A stretch of 59,914 bases of DNA, taken from Cytophagales bacterium. GTDB taxonomy: Bacteria; Bacteroidota; Bacteroidia; Cytophagales; Spirosomataceae. The notes under the pieces are model-generated. The model had not been told where the DNA came from. It searched no databases and worked only from the letters and a program-made list of their open reading frames with translations. This document shows, piece after piece, positions 10,201 through 16,960 of this stretch; position 1 is the first letter of the stretch, and each line of letters starts with the position of its first letter. The stretch covers positions 1 through 59,914 of the forward strand of contig JAAFIU010000005.1 of assembly GCA_013298805.1 (NCBI GenBank), written 5' to 3'. Both the position numbers and the translations under genes were made by a program.

Positions 10201-10736
10201 GCATCAATATTAGCGTTTAAGGTCAAAGTTCCTCCTTTTAAAGCAATCACCCCACCTGTACTACCATCCCATATTTTTGCGGTTACAGCAGCCGATACAG
10301 TACCTGTGGTACAGCTCGGTGCACGTACTAATTGTACTTTCTCTGTACTAAATGAATAAGTGTTAGAAATACTGTTTAGTGTAATACTGTTACCACTCAC
10401 AGCAGTTACTAACTTTAATTCATATTTACCCATATTACTACCTGTTTGAACAGGTGGTGGTCCCGTCATTTGTATTAGAACAACATTATCACCTACGGCA
10501 AAAGAGGCCGATGCTCCACTTTTAGTACCAATTGTTACTACATTTCCTGAAATGTTGGTAACAGGGGCGTAAGTATTAATTACACCCGAAAGGCTACTAC
10601 AAGTTTGAGCATATATTGAATTGTTAATCAATAAGAAACCTACTAAAAATAGTAGCCATAAGTAACTATTATGGGGCTGTTTTTTATCCATGAGTACACG
10701 AAAATTATTCATTAGATTTGATGTTTTAAAATACAT
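1299..10736 (-). CDS. giant multidomain surface adhesin (SdrD_B/Ig-like/DUF11)
   Basis: A 3145-residue secreted protein. The signal peptide covers roughly residues 16-44 ('LLFLVGFLL', ending IYAQ); Met16 (10691) is an alternative start, but Met1 lies 7 bp after the upstream stop. Order of parts: N-terminal module (45-190), glycine-rich segment (about 200-520), Ig-like segments, an SdrD_B-like domain (about 752-880, 'WKDTNNNGIQD'), near-identical 244-residue repeats (about 970-1703), three further SdrD_B-like domains (about 1782-1905, 2137-2258, 2495-2618) separated by short beta modules, a DUF11 domain (about 2920-3055), and a Cys-rich tail ending CIPYGIIKTRGKK. SdrD_B-like domains are known as stalk-forming, often calcium-binding modules of adhesins. 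Surface adhesion is inferred; no T9SS CTD of the usual types was recognised. Confidence 0.92.
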   Translation of the reverse strand: MYFKTSNLMNNFRVLMDKKQPHNSYLWLLFLVGFLLINNSIYAQTCSSLSGVINTYAPVTNISGNVVTIGTKSGASASFAVGDNVVLIQMTGPPPVQTGSNMGKYELKLVTAVSGNSITLNSISNTYSFSTEKVQLVRAPSCTTGTVSAAVTAKIWDGSTGGVIALKGGTLTLNANIDATGTGFSQTNPPTTTTPTSLSSGVGSTDGRGFSSTPASGAAAGGGGIGGGGGAGGVPSGTPALAGYVGGGAGAIAIRQGINGGGGGGIIGGGGGGGGANGNGVANGAGSAGGGGGVGGGGGGGGAFGGGGGGVKGVSNGVSYYYPDGGGGSGGGSYGGGGGGASAWLGGDDSYAGGGGGSWTGGGCAGVSGSIYTKIGGAGNNPVSVVIDDNSHYLNAAQPRLMMGGAGGDAFCQTGGLGGGIIIMEVSTVIGNSRLIQSNGEGKGLAPYCPGLTTTNAMDYGAGGGGGGGGGQMSLRVGVFTSTAISIAGGKGGDGNNNGVYHGGVAGAGGGGGGVWLYSTATQTNTGGNSVTITGINSIGATGGTNGIRTNNPKNSIQTGTGGCGGKGLIIASNDVPAWPNLTCSISLTATPSTCTPATNTHNLTGSLTFTNAPTSGTLTVSMGGVTQVFNAPFTSPQAYTLSGLTADGASHTVSAVFSADAACTNSATYTAPVSCGCVVAPTAICSGETYIITANSSLTSFKWYKDGVVIAGANVNTYEVTTPGSYTYSAIGLDGCKDSLCCSTVFTSCLRGTLGNYFWKDTNNNGIQDEPATAAVKGIILELWRNGINTNRKDTTDISGLYLFTELDSASYQVKIIGGIADTCQISPKKNVLAGTEVNDSDFDTITGFSDAVIIDPTNPVSPALKDNLDIDGALIRKCTKPNAGTDQTLACANATTNTLTTSTTLVPVTAGGTFTQIGTTPALATIAGNAVSAMTVAGTYQFQYSVTGCLDTVAVSVQPCTGCVKPNAGTDAAAVCQPVATAKLTAVTTGGTWGAQTGNPATATIDNNGNITGLSTAGTYKFIYSVTGGGITCTDTAQVVVNAKPTITDGTATICAGVSVDLTTKITSYATYLSPVWTVATAGGTAVTTPTAVKPTATTTYVLVAQNALGCKDTANVVVTVNAKPNAGTDQTLACANAATNTLTTSTTLVPVTTGGTFTQIGTTPALTTIAGNAVSAMTVAGTYQFQYSVAGCLDTVAVSVQPCTGCVKPNAGTDAAAVCQPVATAKLTAVTTGGTWGAQTGNPATATIDNNGNITGLSTAGTYKFIYSVTGGGITCTDTAQVVVNAKPTITDGTATICAGVSVDLTTKITSYATYLSPVWTVATAGGTAVTTPTAVKPTATTTYVLVAQNALGCKDTANVVVTVNAKPNAGTDQTLACANAATNTLTTSTTLVPVTTGGTFTQIGTTPALTTIAGNAVSAMTVAGTYQFQYSVAGCLDTVAVSVQPCTGCVKPNAGADAAAVCQPVATAKLTAVTTGGTWGAQTGNPATATIDNNGNIAGLSTAGTYKFIYSVTGGGITCTDTAQVMVNAKPTIADGTATICAGVSVDLTSKITSYATYLSPVWTIATAGGTAVATPTAVQPTATTTYVLVAQNALGCKDTANVVVTVNAKPNAGTDQTLACANATTNTLTTSTTLVPVTAGGTFTQIGTTPALATIAGNAVSAMTVAGTYQFQYSVTGCLDTVAVSVQPCTGCVKPNAGVDQTLICSVAGIAPSSATLVPVTSGGIWTAQTGNPATTTINANAVSGMTVSGVYKFIYSVTSGGQICTDTVQVLVPTCIIPKGSLGDFVWKDTNNNGIQDETTANAGGVVNVIVELYKNGTLFNKDTTDATGKYLFSNLDAGTYKIKIVSTTLPVGCEISSNPNAGTDDAKDSDVDKTTGFSGDYLIDPTDPTKKDILTVDAGVSIPCIKPVLTAGTVTCLGTTYSVVFYSNSSNITVSSGTISGNTITAIPLGTNVTITATESATCTISSTILSPLACPSTCILPNLTLGQPVCNGATYSVSFTTDKGTVTTNAGTISGNSIINIPFGTDAVVTATDGTCISKVSTKSPTDCSIVTPPPYISWSGPICSVDGKTYTINYILSPGATVTSSAGTIGTNSITGIPIGVIATLTVRVTGYNPIIVNIPSPTNCIVPKGSLGDFVWKDANNNGIQDETTANAGGVANVIVELYKNGTLLTKDTTDATGKYLFSNLDAGTYKIKIVNTTLPVGCEISSNPNAGTDDAKDSDVDKTTGFSGDYVINPTDPTKKDILTVDAGLTYSCTKPILSLGSAICNGNGTYSVSLNVSGGTVTTSSGTVSGNNITGIPVGTNVIVTASAGLTCTTVMTAESPVSCPPINNCTLPNLSVGTAVCTGTTYAVAFSVSGGTVTASAGTVGNGVITGIPAGTDLVITASNSATCLVKIVVKAPTDCDKPCVNPDISVGMPVCEGNGATTFSVNYASSVGAVVTANAGTVTANAITGVPTGTALVITVKKAGCPDKMVTVNGSLVNCPVLKGSLGDFVWKDTNNNGIQDETTANAGGVANVIVELYKNGTLFNKDTTDATGHYLFTNLDAGTYKIKIVSTTLPAGCEISSNPNAGTDDTKDSDVDKTTGFSGDYVINPIDPTKKDILTVDAALITPCIQPILTVGTVVCSGTTYSVVFNSNSTNVTVNAGTITGNIVIGIPIATNVTITATEGTTCTNMITVTAPNTCPSTCILPNLTLGQPLCNGTTYSVSFTTDKGTVTTNVGTISGNSIINIPVGTDVTVTATDGTCISKISTKSPTDCSNVNPPPTISLSGPLCSVDGKTYTMSFITTPGITVTASAGTVGINTITGIPAGVALTITMNAAGYPNKLIVIQAPTNCVVCTKSPQTIFSTCVDNIQLPAPKAGQVWSIVGGNPSNATINQSGMVSGMTALGVYHFTLSNTNGTCSETFDVTHQDCTKKYDLSLKKRVNKKLPQLNEVINYTIVVKNEGEGTATGVEVSDTLPSGLQYQSFNVVRGTGVYNPNTNVWNLGTLVPGDSAILTISVKVVAQGVMFNKAEISKMNEKDIDSTPGNNNENEDDLGRACISVPITICQGEQIQVTIPSTFQNVQWFKTVGTTTVFVQSGNTINFSASGTYTYLASNGNCPAAGCCPVVVIVGDCCKPNVCIPYGIIKTRGKK
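5629..8094. repeat. 732-bp coding tandem repeat, about 3.4 copies
   Basis: The word cctgcatttggtttcacaca recurs at 5629, 6361, 7093 and 7825, exactly 732 bp apart. The units 6361-7092 and 7093-7824 are almost identical in DNA, 5629-6360 is slightly diverged, and the last copy is partial. Each unit encodes 244 residues of the giant adhesin, made of three Ig-like subunits. The near-identity of DNA implies recent duplication or homogenisation. Confidence 0.95.
9325..9347. repeat. CCG trinucleotide run encoding poly-Gly
   Basis: Seven or more consecutive CCG units inside the adhesin gene, read on the minus strand as GGC glycine codons. The run is GC-rich in an AT-rich genome and prone to slipped-strand length change, which would alter the Gly tract in frame rather than switch the gene off. 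Confidence 0.85.
9831..9854. repeat. (GCC)8 run encoding poly-Gly
   Basis: Eight consecutive GCC units, flanked by further imperfect CCG/CCA units, in the glycine-rich part of the adhesin gene. On the coding strand these are GGC codons. Length variation between strains would be expected. Confidence 0.85.
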
Positions 10737-10743
10737 GATTACT

Positions 10744-12279
10744 TTATAGTTTTATTATGTTAACCGAAACAGGAATGCAAAACTGCCTGCACTGTGGCTC
10801 TTCGAGCGTTAAAAATTGGTCGGCAATTGGGTTCATTAATAAGATACTTTGTCCAGAAGGCCATTTTACTTGTACGCTTTCTATTTGGGTGGCATTACCT
10901 AAGCCGAAGTGTTGGGTAAGGGTATTGGAAATACCGTAGCTTTCGCCTGCCCGCACTTCTCTAATTTGGGTTTTACCATTGGCTTTTAGTGTAATTCTTG
11001 CCCCTACTGATGAGCGGTTACTTTGTGTTCCATTAAGACTGATAGCGATAAAATGATTATCATTTTTTTCGTTTAACCATAACCTATCAGGGTCTTCATT
11101 ACCATAATAATAGGAGGTATATAAGTCTAAAAAACCATCGTGGTTCAAATCGCCAACGGTAAAAGACCTTAATGATTTGTCGGTATTCACACTGAGCAAA
11201 GGCAAGGCAACTGCCGTAAAAGTTCGATTACCATTGTTTTTGAAATACTTTGCTTCTTTCATACCCGAAACAAGCAAATCCACATAGCCATCGTTGTCAA
11301 AGTCTCGCATTAGGACTTCCAAAATCCCATCTGGGGTTGTTCCCAATAGCCCTGCACTTGCAGTAATATCGGTAAAATGCCCTATTCCATCATTCAGCAT
11401 TAATCTTGAAGGTGTATAATGATTGGCTATAAAAGCATCCATATCTCCGTCATTATCAATATCTTGAAACTCTGTTACCCAAGTTTGGCTACTATCTGCC
11501 ATACCAAAGGATTTGGCTTGGTCGGTATAAACCCTACCCCCACCTCCCCACAAGAGAGGTACGTTGACAAATAATTTATTTATTCGTCGTTGGTCGGTAG
11601 AGTCTTTTACTCCTGCTCTACATTTGCTCAGGTAGGCATCTATATCTCCATCATTATCAAAATCTGTAAATACGATTCCGTAATTTCCTGCGTGTTTCTT
11701 GAATGGTACGGTGCTAAAATCAAAACCCATTGGGTCTTTTACGAAATTTCCATTGCCTGTATTCCTCCAAATGGCATTGGTACTATCGTCGTTACAAACA
11801 AATGCATCAAGCCAGCCGTCGTTGTTAATATCTGCTAAGGCTGAGGCTTGTGTAAAAATGCTATCTTGTGGCATTTTCGTAACCGAATAAGCCGATGCGT
11901 TGCTATTTGCCTTTACAATACGCACACCATTGTACTCGCCACCTGTCAAAATATCGGCATAGCCATTGTTATCCACATCAGCCAAAATGATACTCAAAGG
12001 TGTTTTATTTAGCATATTGCCCACGGTTTGCTCTATAAAAGAGCCGTCAGCTTGCTGTTTCAGAATATAAAAATTGCCCGATAGGTCAGCCCGCACAATA
12101 TCATCTCGTCCGTCGGCATTCATATCTGCTACACCTTTTTGTAACCAGGTCCTAAAATTTGGATTTGGTAATTTCGTCGAAGCATCAACAAAGGCTACTT
12201 GCCCTATGCTTGGCAAAGCAAATAGTATCAGCATTAGAGAAAGTAGCTTTGTTGGTGTCGCCAAACGCATCATTGTCAT
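10744..12279 (-). CDS. secreted FG-GAP/VCBS repeat protein with ASPIC/UnbV domain
   Basis: The best start is the ATG at 12277-12279, which overlaps the stop of the upstream gene by four bases (ATGA) and is followed directly by a signal peptide ending LPSIGQ; this gives 511 residues. An in-frame TTG further upstream (12324) would add 15 residues without a signal-peptide look. The body has repeated calcium-binding loops of the DxDxDG type (DMNADGRDD, DVDNNGYAD, DFDNDGDID, DIDNDGDMD), typical of FG-GAP/VCBS beta-propellers. A C-terminal ASPIC/UnbV-like domain follows ('VRAGESYGISN' and 'VKWPSGQ'). It ends with a tail CRQFCIPVSVNIIKL resembling that of the downstream giant protein. It lies between two adhesin-type genes in one tight operon. 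An extracellular binding role is inferred. Confidence 0.9.
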   Translation of the reverse strand: MTMMRLATPTKLLSLMLILFALPSIGQVAFVDASTKLPNPNFRTWLQKGVADMNADGRDDIVRADLSGNFYILKQQADGSFIEQTVGNMLNKTPLSIILADVDNNGYADILTGGEYNGVRIVKANSNASAYSVTKMPQDSIFTQASALADINNDGWLDAFVCNDDSTNAIWRNTGNGNFVKDPMGFDFSTVPFKKHAGNYGIVFTDFDNDGDIDAYLSKCRAGVKDSTDQRRINKLFVNVPLLWGGGGRVYTDQAKSFGMADSSQTWVTEFQDIDNDGDMDAFIANHYTPSRLMLNDGIGHFTDITASAGLLGTTPDGILEVLMRDFDNDGYVDLLVSGMKEAKYFKNNGNRTFTAVALPLLSVNTDKSLRSFTVGDLNHDGFLDLYTSYYYGNEDPDRLWLNEKNDNHFIAISLNGTQSNRSSVGARITLKANGKTQIREVRAGESYGISNTLTQHFGLGNATQIESVQVKWPSGQSILLMNPIADQFLTLEEPQCRQFCIPVSVNIIKL

Positions 12280-15200
12280 AATTTTTTTGTTACCGTAACT
12301 GTTCCACAATTTGGTGTTCCGCAAGGAGTTTGAACAATAGCACTTAGCGTAATGCTATCTTTACAAGTTCCATAACCTGTTACCTGATTATCGGCATCAA
12401 CTTTAATTGTATAAGTTCCTGCGGTGCTTGGAGCTGTCCAAGTTGCGGTGCTACCTTGTGCAGTGAAAACTCCCCCTGTTGGGCTAACTGACCAGTTGAA
12501 GGCTGTTTTTGTAGCATCTATTCCAGTACCCAAAGCCGTAAGATTTACCGTAGTATTGGGTGCTATACTGCCTGTTGGACTTTGTGTGATACTTGTCAAA
12601 TCTATGGCAGTACAAGGCGTTGCCACCACTGTTAAGCAGGCTTCGGCAATATCTTGATTTCCAATGCTTAAATTTGTTCCGATTGTACCCAAAAGTTGGT
12701 TCAGTAAAATTCTGTTGCAGTAAGTTCCTGCTGTGGCAGCTTTTACAGGTACAACGATGGTACATGAACCTGTTGGAATGACCGCCCCTGCGGTAAGACC
12801 CACTTGGTCGGTGCTACCGAATGTACTGATGTTAGGGCAAGTACCCGAAGTAGCTCCTCCCAAAATCAAACCTGTTGGTAAACGGTCCACAAAATTTTCG
12901 TTGAGGGTAAAATTCAGAGGGTCTTGGTTTTGAATTGTAATGGTCAATGTCGCATTGGTATTGGTATTGACACTCGATGTACTAAACGATTTTTTGATAC
13001 TTGGCGGTATTTGATAAGTACCATTGGCAGTTACGCAAGCATTGGCCGCCAAACAGTTATTACCAACTGTTGTTTTCAGACTACCTACGGCAATGTCATT
13101 GCAATACGTACCATCACTTGGTACTATTACATCTACTGAAATTTGATTTAAACCTGGCAAAAGTACCGTTCCGCTTGGAATTTTGATGCTCGTTCCGCCT
13201 GCTGTGGTAATTACGCCTGTTAGGTTAGTAGCCAAATTTGGTGTTGTAGCCACTACCATTGCGGCAGGTGTCGTTGGAAAAGTATCAATAAAATCTGCTG
13301 TAAGGTTTACAGGCGTACTTTCGTTATTGGTAATTTTAATGGTTAAGCGAGTAGGCTTATTGGCTTGCGTTTGCATAGGGCTAAACTCCTTGCTAATGGT
13401 AGGCGAGCTATTGCCTGTCACTGTTATCGTGGCACTGCTATAATCATCTTCTGTTATTACGCCATTACTGGGGGTACTGTTAGGGTCGTTGAGTGGGGAG
13501 GCTGTCATTAGTTCGGCAATATATTTATATGTACCTGCTACCAATGCTTTGGTAGTAACGGTAAGCGTAGCCGTAGCTCCTGCTGCCAAACTTGGTACTA
13601 ACCAACCTACGCTTTGGGCATAGCTACCTGCACTTGCGTTTGCAGAAACCAATATCAGTCCTGAGGGTGTAGCATCTGTTATCTGAATGTTGGTAGCAGC
13701 CATTGTACCTGTGTTTTGCAGGGTAAATGTCCAAACAAAATCTGTGCCTGTGCTGCCACAAGTTCCCCCACTTGAAGGGTTTACGCTTGCTGCAAGTTTA
13801 AGGTCAATGTTTTGTGTGCCTGTGCAAGCAGTATAACAGGTTTGGTTATTGCTGGGTACAGCATCGGAAACAATTACGGAAGATACTGTTACACAAGCAG
13901 TTTGGCATGGGCCACAACTTTTTTGATTAATTGTAAACGTACTATCTGCAAAACAATCATCGCCTCCATTGAATGTCCTAATGGTATAGACCTGACTCCC
14001 TACTGGATTAGGCAAACCTGTAAAAGTATATGCCCCACCTGATAGAGTCTGTGCATTAGTATAAGTCGCACCAGTATAAGTTGTCCCTGCTGAAATACCC
14101 ACTTTGTCACTACTTTGTACTCCTGTTACTTCTACTTGTGCATCGGTATTTACTATATTCGTAACAGTGCAAGTAGCTGGTATAGTATTTAACACCATAC
14201 CATAAGGTGGGTCTGGGCAAGCATTTGGATTGATACAAACCACAGGTTGTAATGTAACAGTTCTGTCTGTATAGCACGTAGCTGTAAAAACTCTCACTGT
14301 ATAGGTCTGTGGTGTTGCAGGATTGGCAAGTGTACTGGCAATTACTCCGTCGGCAGGTATGGTAGTGCTACCAGAAGCATAAGTAGCTGTACCTGTATAA
14401 GTGCTGCCTGTGGTGTAGTCATATTTATCGGTATCACCAAAGTTTGTTAAGGTAATACTACCATCAGCATTGGCAGTAGTAGCACCACAAGTTGCTTGAC
14501 TTACGCTGGCAACAGGGCTTGGGCTACTGCCACAAGTTCCATTAATAAGAATATCATCGTAGCCTATTGACCCTAATTTGATTTGATGTACCAAACCAAA
14601 TACTATTTTAAATTGCACATCGGTGCTTCCGTCTGAGCAAAAGTCAGATGTATTTGGAAAATTAAACGTTGGTCCATTTCCTCCTGCAATTGGTAGTGTT
14701 TGGTTATAAATTTGAACACCATTGCGATATACCGTTACTCCTTGTGTTTCAAAATCTCCCTTATCCCCAGCACCTACCCTTGAAATGGCAGGAACAAAAG
14801 AGGTCAAACAGCCAGCGTTTCCTTCGGGTATGAGATAATTGATGTAAATATTAGCAGGTCCATCAGGATTCCATACCGTACTTGTGGGGTCAAAAGGTGC
14901 GGTGTTAGGTATAGGACTCCAAAAGTTACCTAAACAAAGGGCATTTGCAAAATTATTGGTATTTCGGTGTCCTATTGAACCCAATACGCCTTCTCCGCAC
15001 CCAGAGTTATATCCTGGGCAATAAGTATATTGATTTTTATCTAATATTGGAGCACCACCTGCTCCCAAACCAGCACCAAACAAATAACCTTGTCTTGCCA
15101 ATGCTCCATTACAATCAATATTATTTCCATCAAAATCCCATTTTGCTAATATGGTAGGGCTTCCTGTTGAACAAGATTGAGCTTTTACCGAGCCATTCAT

Positions 15201-15332
15201 GCCAAACAAAAAAGACACTATCAATAGCAAATGAATGTAGTATTGCTGACAGGCTCTATCCCGCTGCTTTTGTTTCAATGAATAATCATATTCATTGAGC
15301 AGCATTATTTTATTATTAAAAACTGATTTCAT
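12276..15332 (-). CDS. secreted multidomain DUF11-type protein, 1018 aa
   Basis: The signal peptide ends near residue 51 (VKAQ). Residues 55-260 form an N-terminal domain starting 'ILAKWDFDGNN', common as a jelly-roll-like module. Residues about 267-364 and 377-471 are two copies of a Cys-bounded module containing 'TYTG' and 'YTxRxF', also present in the 501-residue neighbour. Then come two or three DUF11-like beta domains ('TFTLQNTGTMAATNIQITD', 'LTITIQNQDPLNF') and a final Ig-like segment. It ends CGTPNCGTVTVTKKL, similar to the tails of the next two proteins. The stop overlaps the start of the FG-GAP gene, indicating translational coupling. Likely a surface or matrix protein; no catalytic motif seen. 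Confidence 0.9.
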   Translation of the reverse strand: MKSVFNNKIMLLNEYDYSLKQKQRDRACQQYYIHLLLIVSFLFGMNGSVKAQSCSTGSPTILAKWDFDGNNIDCNGALARQGYLFGAGLGAGGAPILDKNQYTYCPGYNSGCGEGVLGSIGHRNTNNFANALCLGNFWSPIPNTAPFDPTSTVWNPDGPANIYINYLIPEGNAGCLTSFVPAISRVGAGDKGDFETQGVTVYRNGVQIYNQTLPIAGGNGPTFNFPNTSDFCSDGSTDVQFKIVFGLVHQIKLGSIGYDDILINGTCGSSPSPVASVSQATCGATTANADGSITLTNFGDTDKYDYTTGSTYTGTATYASGSTTIPADGVIASTLANPATPQTYTVRVFTATCYTDRTVTLQPVVCINPNACPDPPYGMVLNTIPATCTVTNIVNTDAQVEVTGVQSSDKVGISAGTTYTGATYTNAQTLSGGAYTFTGLPNPVGSQVYTIRTFNGGDDCFADSTFTINQKSCGPCQTACVTVSSVIVSDAVPSNNQTCYTACTGTQNIDLKLAASVNPSSGGTCGSTGTDFVWTFTLQNTGTMAATNIQITDATPSGLILVSANASAGSYAQSVGWLVPSLAAGATATLTVTTKALVAGTYKYIAELMTASPLNDPNSTPSNGVITEDDYSSATITVTGNSSPTISKEFSPMQTQANKPTRLTIKITNNESTPVNLTADFIDTFPTTPAAMVVATTPNLATNLTGVITTAGGTSIKIPSGTVLLPGLNQISVDVIVPSDGTYCNDIAVGSLKTTVGNNCLAANACVTANGTYQIPPSIKKSFSTSSVNTNTNATLTITIQNQDPLNFTLNENFVDRLPTGLILGGATSGTCPNISTFGSTDQVGLTAGAVIPTGSCTIVVPVKAATAGTYCNRILLNQLLGTIGTNLSIGNQDIAEACLTVVATPCTAIDLTSITQSPTGSIAPNTTVNLTALGTGIDATKTAFNWSVSPTGGVFTAQGSTATWTAPSTAGTYTIKVDADNQVTGYGTCKDSITLSAIVQTPCGTPNCGTVTVTKKL

Positions 15333-15361
15333 ATCTATTAAATTTTTGCGAAATTGAAAAT

Positions 15362-16867
15362 TTAGTTTACTTTTACACTGACTGTCAGCGTTTTACTGAC
15401 ACCATTGGCCAATAATCCAATGTCCCACTTTTGAGTACTTATATTATATGTACCTTGACTGGGGCTGGCATTTAGCAGCGTTACATTGCTCGGAATATTG
15501 ATATTGGCTACCGCATCAGGAACATCATTAGGGCCTTGATTTTTGGCAGTGAAAGTGTATGTTAATACTTCCCCTTTGTTAGCTGTTTGGGGTGTAGTGC
15601 TAACAGTTACAGTGAGGTCTGCCGACCCACAAGAAGTCGAACCCAACAGCATAGTTTTATCAGTGTAGATTGTCGCAGATTTAAAAATTCGTATGGTATA
15701 AGGTTGATTTACGCCACTGGCTGGATTAGTCAAATTGCTGACTAAGGTCATAGGGGCGGCTGTTAGTGTTGTAGCCGTGGCATAAGCTGGTCCCGTATAA
15801 GTGCTACCAATGCTATAACCTACCCTTAACGAACCATAATCGTAGCTATTGAGGACAAGTTGAGCATCACTATTAACGGTTTGTCCTGTACAGGTAGCTG
15901 CTTTAACAGATGCAGTTACAACTGGTGGGGTTAAACTTCCATCATAAGCCAAGGGAAACAAGTTTGGTGTAAATGGGGTACCATGACCTGTCCATGTTTT
16001 AGTTGTAAAATCATAACTTTTAAATCCTTGATACGATGAAGCATACAACTTTGTGCCATCGGTTGTAAGTCCATAAATATCATTGGCAGATACTGTAGAA
16101 CTTACCAAGGACTCTTTGTTTCTTTTTAAATCATATTTATAGAAATTTAAACTTTCTCCATAATAGATAGCCCCTTTCAAATAAACTATTGGTTTACTTA
16201 GTGATGGTGCAGTGATGGTCGTACTAAGGGTGCTTATTGTATTGGTCGCTATATTGTATTTACACAAAGTAGATGGTCCACCATAAACTGTGTTTCGTAC
16301 AAAATAATAAAGATTACTACCGTCATATCCCCCTAAATCAGAACCTGTAAAGGATGGTTGGGGAGTACCTGGTGTTATATTTAAAGTAGTAGTGTGATTG
16401 GTTAGTGTTCTCGCTGCAATATCCCAACTCTGAATTTCAAAAGAAGCCCCTATGGAAAAAATTTTACCCTCTTTTGTTGCTTCTATTTGCCCACGTGACC
16501 TAAAAACATATTGTGAACTAGTACCTGCTTTCACAACTACACCTAAAGGTCCACTGGGTAATTTGTATGTATAAAGTTTATCAGAAATATTTGTTACACC
16601 CGCTATGCTTGCCGCAAAATAAAGAGTTCCATTATAAACGGTAATGCCAAAAATGCCTTCTCCTAGTGCCGTTCCACCTGCTATACCCCAACTATTGCCA
16701 GAAACAGAAAAACGAGCATATTGGTAATGTGCTTGACCACCTCCCCAAATTTGAGCTTTGGCTTGGGTAGCAAAAAGCAGAGCGATGCCTATAAGTAGCC
16801 CACTCCAATACTTTGGAGTAATTTTTAGATGTTTGTTACATCTATGAAGTAATTTTATTGTTTCCAT
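15362..16867 (-). CDS. secreted protein with propeller-like N-terminus and DUF11 domain
   Basis: 501 residues from an ATG at 16865-16867. The signal peptide ends near residue 38 (TQAKAQ). Residues about 40-310 resemble a repeated beta structure, with phrases such as 'YDGSNLYYF', 'DGTKLYASS' and 'YDFTTKTWTG', suggesting Kelch/propeller-like blades. Residues about 314-409 match the Cys-bounded 'TYTG...YTIRIF' module found twice in the next gene. Residues about 412-501 are a DUF11 domain, and the protein stops at the end of that domain, without the Cys-containing tail of its neighbours. Its stop lies 29 bp before the start of the 1018-residue gene, so the two are probably co-transcribed. Confidence 0.87.
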   Translation of the reverse strand: METIKLLHRCNKHLKITPKYWSGLLIGIALLFATQAKAQIWGGGQAHYQYARFSVSGNSWGIAGGTALGEGIFGITVYNGTLYFAASIAGVTNISDKLYTYKLPSGPLGVVVKAGTSSQYVFRSRGQIEATKEGKIFSIGASFEIQSWDIAARTLTNHTTTLNITPGTPQPSFTGSDLGGYDGSNLYYFVRNTVYGGPSTLCKYNIATNTISTLSTTITAPSLSKPIVYLKGAIYYGESLNFYKYDLKRNKESLVSSTVSANDIYGLTTDGTKLYASSYQGFKSYDFTTKTWTGHGTPFTPNLFPLAYDGSLTPPVVTASVKAATCTGQTVNSDAQLVLNSYDYGSLRVGYSIGSTYTGPAYATATTLTAAPMTLVSNLTNPASGVNQPYTIRIFKSATIYTDKTMLLGSTSCGSADLTVTVSTTPQTANKGEVLTYTFTAKNQGPNDVPDAVANINIPSNVTLLNASPSQGTYNISTQKWDIGLLANGVSKTLTVSVKVN

Positions 16868-16960
16868 TTGAAATAATTAATTAATTAATTAAAATTTTTG
16901 AAGATGCCTGCATTTTTCCACAACGCTGATAGTCAGGGATATAGCATCTTTATTGTTTTT

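Noticed and set aside
10744-12324. Upstream TTG start for the FG-GAP protein
   Set aside because: The ATG at 12279 gives a four-base overlap with the upstream stop and a normal signal peptide.
1299-16867. T9SS C-terminal domains or gliding-type CTD on the secreted proteins
   Set aside because: No such domain could be recognised at the ends of the complete proteins; they end in short Cys/basic tails or at a DUF11 domain.
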